This document shows positions 23,800-35,054 of a DNA stretch of 64,000 nucleotides, piece after piece. The stretch's first letter is position 1; each line of letters opens with the position of its first letter. The DNA is from Gracilaria domingensis (lineage: Eukaryota > Rhodophyta > Florideophyceae > Gracilariales > Gracilariaceae). A program made the position numbers and the translations under genes. Location: the NCBI GenBank assembly GCA_022539475.1, contig VCMS01000241.1, positions 62,001-126,000 on the forward strand. Reading direction: 5' to 3'. The notes beneath the pieces were generated by a model. The model was given only the letters and a program-made list of their open reading frames with translations, did no database searches and was not told where the DNA came from.

Positions 23800-24285
23800 A
23801 ACGCACGGTCGGTTCACCAGATGACGAAGCCTCATACTTCTGTACATACACCCACTTGGACGAAATCACGTTGCTGTCTGCTGGCCTTGGCACTAGATCC
23901 CACGTGTCATGCTCCATCAATGACTCGTACTCACTCTTCATCGCCTTCTTCCAAGCTTCGGAATCAGGACGTGACACTGCGTCACCGTACGAGGAAGGAG
24001 TATCATCACTGGCTGTAAGGAAAGCACTGGCACCACGCCACCATGAGGATGTCGTCTTTCTCTGATGTGTGGATCTACGAACGGAGTGCGTCTCTGGCAC
24101 TCCTGGCTCGTCATGGGCCTCTGGTGTGGTGTGTTCATCCGTACTGGCAATCGTGGTACTGTCGTGAGAAGCTGGTGCAGAAGGGTCATCTTCAGAATCA
24201 TCGGTGGATGTGTCAGAGGCTGAGGCTTCAGCAGCTCCCGACTTGTCGACCAAGTCGATATCCGCGTAGTCCTCGTGTTCAGAGT

Positions 24286-24937
24286 TGATAGAGGTTGAAG
24301 CTGAAAGGGAAGGTTGAAGAAAGGATAGGGGAATGAAGAGAAGTTCGCCAGCTCTGGCTCGGAATTTACTTGGAGGCGCTCGAGTCACCGCTTATATAGA
24401 ACTACTTTGCGCAACCATCGCACAACTCCAACTCCAAGCAATACCTAAACCACTAGCTAGAGACACTCAATACTACCAATCATCTTCTAACATAACATGG
24501 TAACACTGCCACACTATCATGACAGCTTACAACAACAAAGTACAACAACGCACAACAGTGCACAACCGTGCACATCAAGTTACGTGCCTACACATAACCA
24601 TGACCATGCACAGATTCACATAGTGCCAACACACTGTAATCCGTACCTGCCACCATAACAGTTACGTACAAGCTCACCAACTAACACGTCACCACAAACT
24701 CACTCCAAGTCCTACGTCACCAACAATACCACAGTGTAAACCTCTTGACAGCGCATCTACTCTTCACCATAGTGCCGAAGTCACATGAAGCTGTCCTACA
24801 TGTCCACGTACATACGTGTGTACCCTGTATATCATGTACAGCATGCCCAGTGTATTAGCTACACACGTGTCCCCTGGAAACAACCCATTAGCGCCACAAC
24901 ACTTGTACCAACCACAATGCATATGACCATTTGCAGT
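24286..24937 (-). repeat. 3' LTR of copia element A, distal part
   Basis: The first 652 bases (plus-strand order) of the 3' LTR, cut by element B. The last five bases, GCAGT, are the target duplicated by B. Confidence 0.85.
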
Positions 24938-25458
24938 TGTGAGATATTTGGAGTAGGGTGAGAGACGAAGTGAAGGAAATATCTGGGACTATGAGTGTGT
25001 ATGCAGTCTATATGCTTCTTGTCCTTGCAAGAAATGCATCGGTAATTTGTGCATTGTTGCTACAATGATCTACACATATGCGTGACCTACATGTGTAGTG
25101 CGCCATACCCACTGAGTATGTGCTTTAGTGTTACTAGCCTACTACTTAACGAAAGCTAGAGCATCTATCTAGTGATAGTTAGTAGTCAACTATTATATCG
25201 AATACAATTACAATACCGCGCCCAACAACCTTCGGAAGCCGTCGATACGCCAGCTTTCAACTGCAGGCAGACCAGCCTGTAGAATCGGTAGAGTCAGTAC
25301 CAACCAGTCTATCAGCAGACCGATTGGTAGCCTTTCTCTGCGAGAGTTCAACTTTTGGTGGAACAGTCCGACAGAGGCCCGTCAGCTGAAGTGTGAACTA
25401 CAAGGAACTGTACACCACACTCAGTAGTGGAGTACAACTTCCGTACTGAGTTTCGACA
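24938..25458 (+). repeat. 5' LTR of copia element B
   Basis: 521 bases, TGTGAGATATTTGG...TTTCGACA. Appears identical to the 3' LTR. Confidence 0.92.
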
Positions 25459-25508
25459 GTTATAACTGTGTTAAGGTCGACCACAATTCTAACAGTAACT
25501 CAGTTAAC

Positions 25509-28500
25509 ATGTCAGAAACGGAAGGAAATCAGAACGAGGAAGAAGTGGCACCAGTCAATGTGCCTAGCAACTATGTCTACGGTCTCGATGCAGATGCTTT
25601 GCGTACATTTAACCAAGTCTTATATGATAGAATTGGAGATCCCGACCCCCCACCTCTGAATGCAGACAGTGAATTGAGAAGAGCGTACAAGGAGGAACTA
25701 GAACAGTACTCAAAGGAAATTATGGACGCCATGAAGGACACAGGAGTGCAAAATGAAGTACTATGGTATGAGTTTACGTCGAGTTTCAGACCGGAATCCT
25801 TGGGACATATGGCAACAGCTACTGCATTGCGATGGGTTAACTTCTTAAATGAAGGCGGTGTATGGGTTCGGAGACAACAGGGCTACAGACGCGCCAGAGC
25901 TCTCATAGACTGTCTTGAGCAGTCAAGGTATATACCTGTTGAACGGAACCAGACTCCACCAAGTCAACCAGAAGTCAACAACCCTCACGCCCAAGAATCT
26001 ATTGATGATCGTCAAGCTCAACACAGTAGACAGACTTCGCACGGAGCTGAATCTCATCATGATTCGCCTGCCCAAATCCAAAACAAGGTTTCATCTGAGC
26101 AGCCTGACAGGACCCCCCACGGTAATGAGCCTGGAAAAGAACTTGAAAAGAATTCAAGCGCTGCTCGCACTACTCTCCAGAATGTGCTACCGAATGTATG
26201 CGAAAACTCATTGCATATTTCTAAACGTGCAACAGAAGCTCATAAGCTGCCGGATCGACAATCTTCTGGATATCCGAATGGGTTCAACAGTATGTTGAAG
26301 GCTTGTCAGAACCGTTGTTCATATGGCGGTGGTTTCGACGAAGACCTTCAAGGAGCTATTGACTTCTACGACTCAATGGCTAGACTGTGCCATCTTTCTG
26401 ACGAAGAGAAAGCCGCAGCTCTCCCAGCGATACTCTGCGATGATGCCCTCTCGTTCTATATGAAAGTATACCGTGTCGGTGATTCCTATGAGAGTATTCT
26501 GCAGAAGCTTGTAGACAACTACATAAACGCTGAACAGAGAAACCGCACGCTGATTCTTTGGCAGTCGATGCGACTCTCGCAGGCAATGCGAGAAAACCAA
26601 GACAAGAGCGAGCTGGACGTCTTCAGGTCATTCTGTCACAGACTGGGGCAGCTACAAAATCAGTTAGATCCTGCGTATAGGACTGATAATTTTCTCAGAG
26701 ATCAACTCGTTGTGTCAGCGGATACCCCTCAGATATCTCAATCTCTGAGAGAGCGTGTTCCCGTAACGTCTCAAGAGGCTCGCAGTCGCATTGCTACTTT
26801 TCTTTCTAGTGAGCCGAAGTCTGCAGAAGCATTTGCTGTCTCTACTACGGCCCAGAATCCCACTGATGAAGCTATGTACAGCCTCGGGAGCAAATATGGA
26901 GGAGAGGCCAGGAAGAACCTGAGAGGATTCGGGCGAAAGGGGAGAAATCAACGCCGTGGCAGAAAGATTTCTTCAAGATGGCTCTCTGGTAGGAAGGGCT
27001 GTTATGTTTGTGGTGAGAACCATTTGGCTCGAACAAGACACTCGCAGCAAGAGATTAGAGACGCTATCGAGAAGATGAAGAGTCGAAGACCCTCTGCGTA
27101 CCTGACTCTCGAAGATCTCTCACACATTGTTGATGATTTGACAGCAGACACTGATGCCGTTGATGATGCAAATCTCGTGTGGTCTAGTGAAAGTGATAGC
27201 TCCGACGGCGATGAAGATGCAGATGAAGAGACAGCGTACATTGTCGAAGATGAGATGTCATTACACGAGCTGAATGAGGTATATCTTGCGAATGCAGCAT
27301 TTCTGCACGGTATGGGATATCAGAGAGACTGGGAAATGTCTATGTCCACCATGGACCAAGAACTGAAGCAAGGAGAAGGTGACACATTTCGTGGTCTACA
27401 CATTGACACATGCGCCAATAGATCCTCTGTGATGTGCTACTCACAGTACAAAGCGTACTGCAACCAGTTCGGTGTGCCGTGTAACATTGACCGAGACAAT
27501 GCAAAACGTCTGAGAGGCATTGGAGGCCACAGCGAACCCGTTGGAACTGCTACAATTCCGGTACCTTTCAAGGATCTGAATTTGGTTATCGATGTCACTT
27601 TCCAGATTGTCAAGGACAATATCCCTAGCCTCCTTAGTATGAAGGATATGATCGACAATGGTTTTGAAATCAGTTTGCAGAATCGAGAAGTGATGTACAA
27701 ACATCTACGTCAACCTTTAACCTTCAAGAACTATTTCTTAATTCACAACTGGCGTGCAGAAGACCTTGCTTTCTCATTGTACACCGAGGCAGAACTGCGA
27801 AAGCTACATCGCGCGTTTGGACATCCGACTGTCAATGCCTTCCTGAATGTTCTGAAAAGGGCTCGTCCTGAAGAAATGAACCAAGAAGTGCGTACAGCAA
27901 TAGAAGAACTCACAGCATCTTGCGTTACATGCTCCGAAAATGCTGCACGTCCACGCAGATTCAAGCTGACGATAGGAACTGATGACCTCCAATTCAATCA
28001 CATTGTGGCTATTGATGTCATGTACTTCAATCAAAAGCCTGTACTCCACGCCGTTGATGAAGCAACCCACTTCAATGCCGCATTGTTCCTAAAGCGGATG
28101 ACCTCTTCGGAAGTTTGGAAATCTTTCATACGCTGCTGGTCTCGATTGTATCTCGGCCCTCCCGATTTCCTGCGAATTGATCAAGGAAGCAACTTCGTTT
28201 CACGAGAATTTATGGAATTGTCTGAAGCAGATGGGATTACTGTTCTGCCAGCGCCGATCGAATCTCCGTCAACTATGACACATGTTGAGCGATACCATGG
28301 CCCTCTCCGCGCGGGCTATTTGAAGATACGCTCGTCTATGCCGCGATCAGAAACAGACGCCGACTGTCTACAGCTAGCAGTGAAGTCAGTGAACGACACT
28401 CTTGGTCCGGAAGGATTGTGCCCAACACTGCTTGTGTTTGGTACCATACCGCGCCCAGCGAGACAGACTCCAGCGGAGACGCAACTACAGCGCGCAAGGG

Positions 28501-30386
28501 CCGTCGATAAGGCTATGGATGCTATTCGTAAAGAACAGGCAAAACGTCGTGTTTCATTTGGACTGAAGCGCATTTCAGGTCCTAAAGGAAGGGAAAAGAC
28601 CAATAACCTGGAGAAACTTCCTGCTGGTGCTCCCGTCTATGTCTACAGAAATCCTTCCAAGAAGTGGGAAGGTCCCTTTTCTTTCATCAATGTGGATGGC
28701 GAAACTGTAGTAGTTCAGCTACCACATGGGCGTCGTATATTTCGCTCCAGTGTCGTAAAGCCAGCAACTGGATCTCTGCTAGAACACAAATCCGATACTG
28801 AAATCGCTCCGGCTGATGTTGTTCTGTATGGAAAGGATATCAAAGCAACGAAGGAATCGAATGAAGAACAGAAGAACCATGAGGGAACATTCACTGAAGC
28901 GCGGATGAAGGAAATAACAGGTTTGAAGAAGCGTGGAACATTTGAAGTTGTTGACATCGGAGACATTCCGAAGGGCATGAGGATCTACGGATCGAAGTGG
29001 GTGGACCTGGTCAAGTCTGTCGATGGTAGAGATTACAAGAAGTCACGACTGGTTGCACAGAACTACATGGACAGAGGTGCGTTGGATATTGCTACGAAGT
29101 CTCCAACTGTCAGTCGACTCGGACAGCGGATCGCGATTGCCCTTTCTGTTTTATTCCCCGATCATACACCATACGTTCGCGACATATCACAAGCATATAT
29201 TCAATCTGAGTCTATGATTGAGCGCAATGTTTTCCTACGTCCTCCGACCGAGATGGGAATTGTATCCGGAAAGGTGCTTCGGGTAGTGAAACCTCTCTAT
29301 GGAATTCCTGAGAGTGGCTTGCACTGGTTTCTGACCTACCACACCCATCATATCGAGAAACTGTTTATGAACCCCACTATGGCCGACACATGTGTACTGT
29401 ACCGAAGATCCGAAAAGAACCTTGAAGGTGTAACCATCTTACAGGTAGATGATTCTTTTGGACATGGTAGTCAAAACTTTCTTGATGATGAGGAACGTTG
29501 CTCGAAGAAGTTTGAGTCGAAACCCCGCAAGTGCCTGCAAGAGGGAGATACAGCTACTTTTAATGGCGTCGATATTCAGAGAAGGTCTCAAGGGTGCATT
29601 GCTCTTTCGCAGAGTAAGAAGCTGCGATCTCTGGTTCACCCCCGTACAGCGAAAGAATTTATCAGTGTGCGTGCTCAAGCACAGTACATTGGTTGTTGTA
29701 CAAGACCAGACATATCTGCAGCAGTTCAGCTTTTGGCTAACTCTGTCAATGAACCTCAGCCAATTCACTTTCGAAAGCTGAAAGCTGTGGTAGACAGATG
29801 CCTTGAGACGCCAGACGTTGGTCTGAAATACGTTCCTTTGGATATCAGTTCAGCTCGTTTGATGCTATTCACGGACGCATCGTTCGCAAATGCGGACAAG
29901 ATGAAGTCCCAACTGGGATTTGTATTAGTGCTGGCTGATGGAAACAACAGAGCGAACATAGTTCACTATGGAAGCTGTCGGTGCAAACGTGTTGCTCGTT
30001 CCGTAATGGCAGCAGAAATCCATGCCCTCGTTTATGGATTCGATCAGGCATTCGTTGCCAAGCACATGATCGAAGACATTACGGGTCGGAAGATAGGTAT
30101 CGATGGATTTGTTGATTCCCGAACTGTGTTTAACGTCGTAGCAAAGAATGGCCCAACGTTAGAAAAACGTCTCCACATTGACGTCTCAGCACTGAAGGAG
30201 AGTCATAAGCGTGGTGAACTACGCTACCTAGCGTGGATTCCTGGGGATCAGAATCTTGCAGATAAATTAACAAAGGAACTCGTTCGATTCTCTCACCCGC
30301 TTTGGGTTCTGATGAGAACGAACACTATCTCAATTCAACCGGAAGGATGGGTGGAAGGTACTAGGTTCAATGCCAACATCGTTTGA
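25509..30386 (+). CDS. Gag-pol polyprotein of copia element B
   Basis: A 1,625-residue open frame with a single ATG 50 bases after the 5' LTR. Parts in order: gag-like region with a zinc knuckle near residue 500, protease, integrase with its zinc-binding and core regions, reverse transcriptase, and RNase H near the C-terminus. Integrase before reverse transcriptase is the Ty1/copia arrangement. It belongs to a retroelement and is not a host gene. Confidence 0.88.
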   Translation: MSETEGNQNEEEVAPVNVPSNYVYGLDADALRTFNQVLYDRIGDPDPPPLNADSELRRAYKEELEQYSKEIMDAMKDTGVQNEVLWYEFTSSFRPESLGHMATATALRWVNFLNEGGVWVRRQQGYRRARALIDCLEQSRYIPVERNQTPPSQPEVNNPHAQESIDDRQAQHSRQTSHGAESHHDSPAQIQNKVSSEQPDRTPHGNEPGKELEKNSSAARTTLQNVLPNVCENSLHISKRATEAHKLPDRQSSGYPNGFNSMLKACQNRCSYGGGFDEDLQGAIDFYDSMARLCHLSDEEKAAALPAILCDDALSFYMKVYRVGDSYESILQKLVDNYINAEQRNRTLILWQSMRLSQAMRENQDKSELDVFRSFCHRLGQLQNQLDPAYRTDNFLRDQLVVSADTPQISQSLRERVPVTSQEARSRIATFLSSEPKSAEAFAVSTTAQNPTDEAMYSLGSKYGGEARKNLRGFGRKGRNQRRGRKISSRWLSGRKGCYVCGENHLARTRHSQQEIRDAIEKMKSRRPSAYLTLEDLSHIVDDLTADTDAVDDANLVWSSESDSSDGDEDADEETAYIVEDEMSLHELNEVYLANAAFLHGMGYQRDWEMSMSTMDQELKQGEGDTFRGLHIDTCANRSSVMCYSQYKAYCNQFGVPCNIDRDNAKRLRGIGGHSEPVGTATIPVPFKDLNLVIDVTFQIVKDNIPSLLSMKDMIDNGFEISLQNREVMYKHLRQPLTFKNYFLIHNWRAEDLAFSLYTEAELRKLHRAFGHPTVNAFLNVLKRARPEEMNQEVRTAIEELTASCVTCSENAARPRRFKLTIGTDDLQFNHIVAIDVMYFNQKPVLHAVDEATHFNAALFLKRMTSSEVWKSFIRCWSRLYLGPPDFLRIDQGSNFVSREFMELSEADGITVLPAPIESPSTMTHVERYHGPLRAGYLKIRSSMPRSETDADCLQLAVKSVNDTLGPEGLCPTLLVFGTIPRPARQTPAETQLQRARAVDKAMDAIRKEQAKRRVSFGLKRISGPKGREKTNNLEKLPAGAPVYVYRNPSKKWEGPFSFINVDGETVVVQLPHGRRIFRSSVVKPATGSLLEHKSDTEIAPADVVLYGKDIKATKESNEEQKNHEGTFTEARMKEITGLKKRGTFEVVDIGDIPKGMRIYGSKWVDLVKSVDGRDYKKSRLVAQNYMDRGALDIATKSPTVSRLGQRIAIALSVLFPDHTPYVRDISQAYIQSESMIERNVFLRPPTEMGIVSGKVLRVVKPLYGIPESGLHWFLTYHTHHIEKLFMNPTMADTCVLYRRSEKNLEGVTILQVDDSFGHGSQNFLDDEERCSKKFESKPRKCLQEGDTATFNGVDIQRRSQGCIALSQSKKLRSLVHPRTAKEFISVRAQAQYIGCCTRPDISAAVQLLANSVNEPQPIHFRKLKAVVDRCLETPDVGLKYVPLDISSARLMLFTDASFANADKMKSQLGFVLVLADGNNRANIVHYGSCRCKRVARSVMAAEIHALVYGFDQAFVAKHMIEDITGRKIGIDGFVDSRTVFNVVAKNGPTLEKRLHIDVSALKESHKRGELRYLAWIPGDQNLADKLTKELVRFSHPLWVLMRTNTISIQPEGWVEGTRFNANIV

Positions 30387-30417
30387 ATTTGCTCATTCAA
30401 AAAGGAAAAGCTTGGAG

Positions 30418-30938
30418 TGTGAGATATTTGGAGTAGGGTGAGAGACGAAGTGAAGGAAATATCTGGGACTATGAGTGTGTATGCAGTCTATATGCTTCTT
30501 GTCCTTGCAAGAAATGCATCGGTAATTTGTGCATTGTTGCTACAATGATCTACACATATGCGTGACCTACATGTGTAGTGCGCCATACCCACTGAGTATG
30601 TGCTTTAGTGTTACTAGCCTACTACTTAACGAAAGCTAGAGCATCTATCTAGTGATAGTTAGTAGTCAACTATTATATCGAATACAATTACAATACCGCG
30701 CCCAACAACCTTCGGAAGCCGTCGATACGCCAGCTTTCAACTGCAGGCAGACCAGCCTGTAGAATCGGTAGAGTCAGTACCAACCAGTCTATCAGCAGAC
30801 CGATTGGTAGCCTTTCTCTGCGAGAGTTCAACTTTTGGTGGAACAGTCCGACAGAGGCCCGTCAGCTGAAGTGTGAACTACAAGGAACTGTACACCACAC
30901 TCAGTAGTGGAGTACAACTTCCGTACTGAGTTTCGACA
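30418..30938 (+). repeat. 3' LTR of copia element B
   Basis: 521 bases, same sequence as the 5' LTR. Preceded by the purine-rich AAAAAGGAAAAGCTTGGAG. Confidence 0.92.
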
Positions 30939-31077
30939 GCAGTAGCCAATCAGAAGCCCGTTTCACGTTGAGTTTGCTCAGAGGCGCATATGCGCTTTTC
31001 CAACGGCACCCTCCAAAACAGCCCATGCTCCCCAGCACTTTTGGTTTTCAGTGACAGCACAGGGTCAACATCCAACA
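30939..31077 (-). repeat. 3' LTR of copia element A, proximal part
   Basis: Continuation of the interrupted LTR. It begins with the second GCAGT copy and ends TCCAACA next to the polypurine tract. Confidence 0.85.
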
Positions 31078-31097
31078 CCCCCCCTGTGTCACTGACT

Positions 31098-34000
31098 TCA
31101 AACTTCTATGTGAATCACTCCACCGGCTTCGCGGAACCTCTCGTGCTTCACTCGCGCAAGCGGCTTATTCAGCATGTCGGCAACCATGGAATCCGTCGGG
31201 CAGTAGAACAGCACAATCGACTTGGCCTGCAGAGCTTCTCGAGTGAAGTGGAACCGAATTTCAATATGCTTGGTTCGCCTGTTCACCACTCCATTTCGAG
31301 CAAGGTCAATGCTGCCCTGGTTGTCAACATACATGGGAGTTGGTTCAACCAGCAGCTTTACAGACCCGTCTGCTTCCATGCCAATCACACTGCCGATGCC
31401 GTTCCAAAGTCGCCTAAGCCAGATCGCCTCCTTGGTGCCAGAGCACAAGCTCACGTACTCAGCCTCTGCACTCGACAGAGCAACTACCTCCTGTTGACGA
31501 GAAGACCACGACACAGCACCACCGCACATCATGAACAAGTATCCACTAGTGGACTTGCGGTTGGCAACATCGCCAGCCCAGTCAGAGTCCACATAGCCGT
31601 GCAGTTGCAAATCGGTGCTGGAGCCATACGTCAACCCGAACGTGGTAGTGCCATTGAGGTAGCGAAGAACACGCTTGACCGCCTTCCAGTGAGTGTTTCC
31701 CGGCTTCTCAACATACTTGGCCAGCTTAGCCACAGCATATGAGATGTCTGGACGAGTTCCCACAGACAGATACATGAGGCAGCCAATCGCCTGACGATAC
31801 GGTACATGCGTGAGCACTTCCTCCTCAACAGACAAGTCCACACCGCACTCCATAGGAGTGTCAACGGGTTTCGACAGCTGCATGCCAAATCGCTCCAGGA
31901 CCTTGTTCGTGTACGCTGACTGAGTCAAGTACAGCTCTCGCTTGGTTCTGTCTCGATGGATTTCAAATCCAAGAACCATGCGAGCTTCTTTGAGGTCCTT
32001 CATGCGGAAACGACTTGACAGCTCTGCCTTCACACGTTCCACGGTTTTCATGCTCGGACTCGCAATCAGCAAGTCGTCAACATACAGAGCAATGATAACC
32101 AAGAAACCCAGTATGATCCCGGTGTAGACACACTCGTCTGCGTCATTCGGCTTGAGGTGCATTTCACCAACAAGGAAGGTGTATATCTTGGCGTGCCACT
32201 GTCTTGGTGCTTGTCTAAGCCCATAGATCGCTTTCTTCAGTCGGCTCACCAAGTCCTCCTTTCCCTGCTGTGTGAATCCAATTGGCTGCTCCATGTACAC
32301 TGTCTCCTCAAGGTCACCGTTCAGAAAGGCAGTCTTCACATCCATCTGGTGCAAGTGGAAGTCTAGTACGGCAGTCACTGACAGGATCACTCTGATGGAT
32401 GTGAACTTCACCACAGGTGCATAAGTCTCTGAGAAGTCCACACTCTCGATCTGCAGGAACCCTCTTGCAACCACACGAGCCTTGTAACGCACTGTCGGTT
32501 CACCAGATGACGAAGCCTCATACTTCTGTACATACACCCACTTGGACGAAATCACGTTGCTGTCTGCTGGCCTTGGCACTAGATCCCACGTGTCATGCTC
32601 CATCAATGACTCGTACTCACTCTTCATCGCCTTCTTCCAAGCTTCGGAATCAGGACGTGACACTGCGTCACCGTACGACGAAGGAGTATCATCACTGGCT
32701 GTAAGGAAAGCACTGGCACCACGCCACCACGAGGATGGCGTCTTTCTCTGACGTGTGGATCTACGAAGGGGCTGCGTCTCTGTCACTTCCGGCTCATCTT
32801 GTGGAACTGGTGTGATGTCTTCATCCGTACTGGCATTCGTGGTACTCTCATGAGAAGCTGGTGCAGAAGGATCATCTTCAGAATGATCGGCGGATGTGTC
32901 GGAGGTTGGGGCTTCAGCAGATACCGACTTGTCGACCAAGTCGATATCCGCATAGTCCTCGTCTTCAGAGTGCTCGTCACTTTCAGTTCCAGAGCACTCG
33001 TCAAACCTCACATCTCGTGACACAATCACCTTCTTCTTCTGGCTGTCCCACAACTTGTTTCCGTGGGAGCCTGAAGTGTACCCAATGAAGATGGCCTCCA
33101 CTGCACGCTCTTCCAGCTTCTTCAACTTGTGATCGACCACCTTGTACCAGCAACGGCTACCAAACACACGCAGATTGCTCAGATCAGGCTTCTGTCCATG
33201 CCACAGCTCAAACGGAGTCACGTCACTCGGAAGCGCCTTGCAGGTCACTCTGTTGCGCACATACACAGAAACATTCAGAGCCTCAGCCCAAAAGCTTTTT
33301 GGCACATTCTTGTGATGCAACATTGACCTGACCAAGTCCATGAGTGTGCGATTGAACCTCTCGGCAAGCCCGTTCTGCTGTGGATTGTAGGGCACAGTTC
33401 GCTGATGCTCAATACCGTACTGCTCAAGCTTTTCGGAGAACCGATTGGACAAGTACTCACCACCATTGTCAGTGCGTAATGCACGCAACACACTCTTGCG
33501 AGCGGTGATGGTTAACACTTTCCTGCCCATCTGGTTCTCCACAAACCTGAGCCACTTGATGAACATCCGGAACACCTCATCCTTCGTCTTGAGCATGTAT
33601 AAGAAGCAGTAGCGGCTGTGGTCATCGATGAATGTGACAAAGTAGTGCGAGCCTCCCAAGGACCTCACGTTCACTGGACCCGATATATCAGAGTGTACCA
33701 GGTCCAGTACGTGTTCAGCTCGTTCCCCCCCTTGCTTGGGAGTCGGAGCACGGGTTGCTTTGCCCACTACACATGAGCCGCACACATCCACCTTCTGAGC
33801 GACATCCACATTCAGACCTGACACAACACCGTTTCGAGCCATCTGCTTGATGCCTTCCACCTTCACATGAGCCATTCGAGCATGCCAAAGAGACAAGTCT
33901 GACACAAGCGCACTGTCCGTGTCCGTGAACTGATCTGCAGCAGTGCAAAGGTAGTACAGGTCTTTGACGCGGCGCCCAACGGCAACCACTTTTGACCCCT

Positions 34001-35054
34001 TGTACACCCATACCTTTTCTTTGTCAAACACTACCGTGCAGCCCAGATCACAAATCTGTGACACAGACAACAAGTGGTACCGTAAGTTGGGCACGTGTAC
34101 CACCTGCTTTAGCTTGCACTTACGCTTGGACCCTTCAACTGTCAGATCGAGCTCCACACTTCCGTGACCAACAGACTGCAACTTGGAATCATTGCCGATA
34201 CTCACACCCGACGACACCTTTGTCTCGTACGTTTGGAACATTGAGTCATCATAAGTCATGTGTGCAGTAGCTCCAGAGTCAACAATCCAGTCACTGTTAG
34301 TGGCCTTGTCGGCACCATTCGCAGCATCGATCTGATCCTTCTTAGCCCCATCACGTTGCTTTTTGAAACAGTTCTTCTGGATATGACCCTTTATGCCACA
34401 ATAGTAACACACAACCGACTTCAATGACTTCCTACGAAACTGGCGTCCCAAGAGTGCAGCATCACCACCGGACTCCTCCTTGGCACGATCACTCATACGT
34501 TGTTCTTCTTGCAATAGACGGCTCTTCACAAACTCCATAGTGAGTTGGCGATCTCCGATCGTGGTGTCAATTGCAACAATGAGGTGCTCAAAACGATCCG
34601 GAAGTCCACATAGAGCAGCCATAGCAATGTCCTCTTCTTCAACGTTGACGTCCATACTCTTGAGGTCGGAGGCCAAGTGCCGAACACGATTGATGAATTG
34701 CAACATCTTCTCGTCCTCGCGCATCTTGACAGAGTAGAAGGCACGTCTGGCGTTGATTCGGTTAAGAAGAGTCTTACGTTGAAACACATTGCAAATGGCC
34801 TTCCATGCGTCAGCAGCAGTCTCGATGTCTCGAATGTGATCCAAGTGCTCGTCGGCAAGCGTGAGTCCAATGATAGCTCTGGCCCTTTCGTCGCGGATTT
34901 GCCACTTTACCAGTTCCTCTTCATCCGTGGGTGCAGAAGTGGTGAGATGGTTCTTGAGGTCTTTCAGTGCAAGTACATACTGAATCTTCTGCTTCCAAGT
35001 ATGGAAGTTATCCTCACCCAACTTCTCGATCTTGAGCCCACTAAACGAGTCCAT
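31098..35054 (-). CDS. Gag-pol polyprotein of copia element A
   Basis: One uninterrupted frame in Ty1/copia order: gag with a CCHC zinc knuckle, protease, integrase, reverse transcriptase, RNase H. I prefer the ATG that begins MDSFSGLKIEKLGEDNF over the start 41 codons upstream, because the extra part only translates the CAA-rich leader and because other copies of the family share this start. It ends just before the polypurine tract that adjoins the 3' LTR. It belongs to a retroelement and is not a host gene. Confidence 0.85.
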   Translation of the reverse strand: MDSFSGLKIEKLGEDNFHTWKQKIQYVLALKDLKNHLTTSAPTDEEELVKWQIRDERARAIIGLTLADEHLDHIRDIETAADAWKAICNVFQRKTLLNRINARRAFYSVKMREDEKMLQFINRVRHLASDLKSMDVNVEEEDIAMAALCGLPDRFEHLIVAIDTTIGDRQLTMEFVKSRLLQEEQRMSDRAKEESGGDAALLGRQFRRKSLKSVVCYYCGIKGHIQKNCFKKQRDGAKKDQIDAANGADKATNSDWIVDSGATAHMTYDDSMFQTYETKVSSGVSIGNDSKLQSVGHGSVELDLTVEGSKRKCKLKQVVHVPNLRYHLLSVSQICDLGCTVVFDKEKVWVYKGSKVVAVGRRVKDLYYLCTAADQFTDTDSALVSDLSLWHARMAHVKVEGIKQMARNGVVSGLNVDVAQKVDVCGSCVVGKATRAPTPKQGGERAEHVLDLVHSDISGPVNVRSLGGSHYFVTFIDDHSRYCFLYMLKTKDEVFRMFIKWLRFVENQMGRKVLTITARKSVLRALRTDNGGEYLSNRFSEKLEQYGIEHQRTVPYNPQQNGLAERFNRTLMDLVRSMLHHKNVPKSFWAEALNVSVYVRNRVTCKALPSDVTPFELWHGQKPDLSNLRVFGSRCWYKVVDHKLKKLEERAVEAIFIGYTSGSHGNKLWDSQKKKVIVSRDVRFDECSGTESDEHSEDEDYADIDLVDKSVSAEAPTSDTSADHSEDDPSAPASHESTTNASTDEDITPVPQDEPEVTETQPLRRSTRQRKTPSSWWRGASAFLTASDDTPSSYGDAVSRPDSEAWKKAMKSEYESLMEHDTWDLVPRPADSNVISSKWVYVQKYEASSSGEPTVRYKARVVARGFLQIESVDFSETYAPVVKFTSIRVILSVTAVLDFHLHQMDVKTAFLNGDLEETVYMEQPIGFTQQGKEDLVSRLKKAIYGLRQAPRQWHAKIYTFLVGEMHLKPNDADECVYTGIILGFLVIIALYVDDLLIASPSMKTVERVKAELSSRFRMKDLKEARMVLGFEIHRDRTKRELYLTQSAYTNKVLERFGMQLSKPVDTPMECGVDLSVEEEVLTHVPYRQAIGCLMYLSVGTRPDISYAVAKLAKYVEKPGNTHWKAVKRVLRYLNGTTTFGLTYGSSTDLQLHGYVDSDWAGDVANRKSTSGYLFMMCGGAVSWSSRQQEVVALSSAEAEYVSLCSGTKEAIWLRRLWNGIGSVIGMEADGSVKLLVEPTPMYVDNQGSIDLARNGVVNRRTKHIEIRFHFTREALQAKSIVLFYCPTDSMVADMLNKPLARVKHERFREAGGVIHIEV

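Larger units (their letters stand above)
24938..30938 (+). mobile_element. Copia element B: complete, very young Ty1/copia-order LTR retrotransposon of a different lineage
   Basis: The element is 6.0 kb on the plus strand, bounded by 521-base LTRs (24938-25458 and 30418-30938) that look identical by eye, with TG...CA ends and a 5-base duplication GCAGT (24933-24937 and 30939-30943). One uninterrupted frame of 1,625 codons lies between them. A purine-rich tract precedes the 3' LTR. It inserted into the LTR of element A and is therefore the youngest element in the nest. It looks whole, with no visible breaks. Its proteins share almost no obvious text with family A, so it is a separate copia lineage. 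Confidence 0.92.

Noticed and set aside
22817-24388. Frames that appear open across the run of N
   Set aside because: Undetermined bases cannot support a reading frame; only the copia text after 23800 is real.
30990-31742. Long plus-strand frame of 250 codons (also at 57778-58530)
   Set aside because: It is the antisense shadow of the RNase H end of copia elements.
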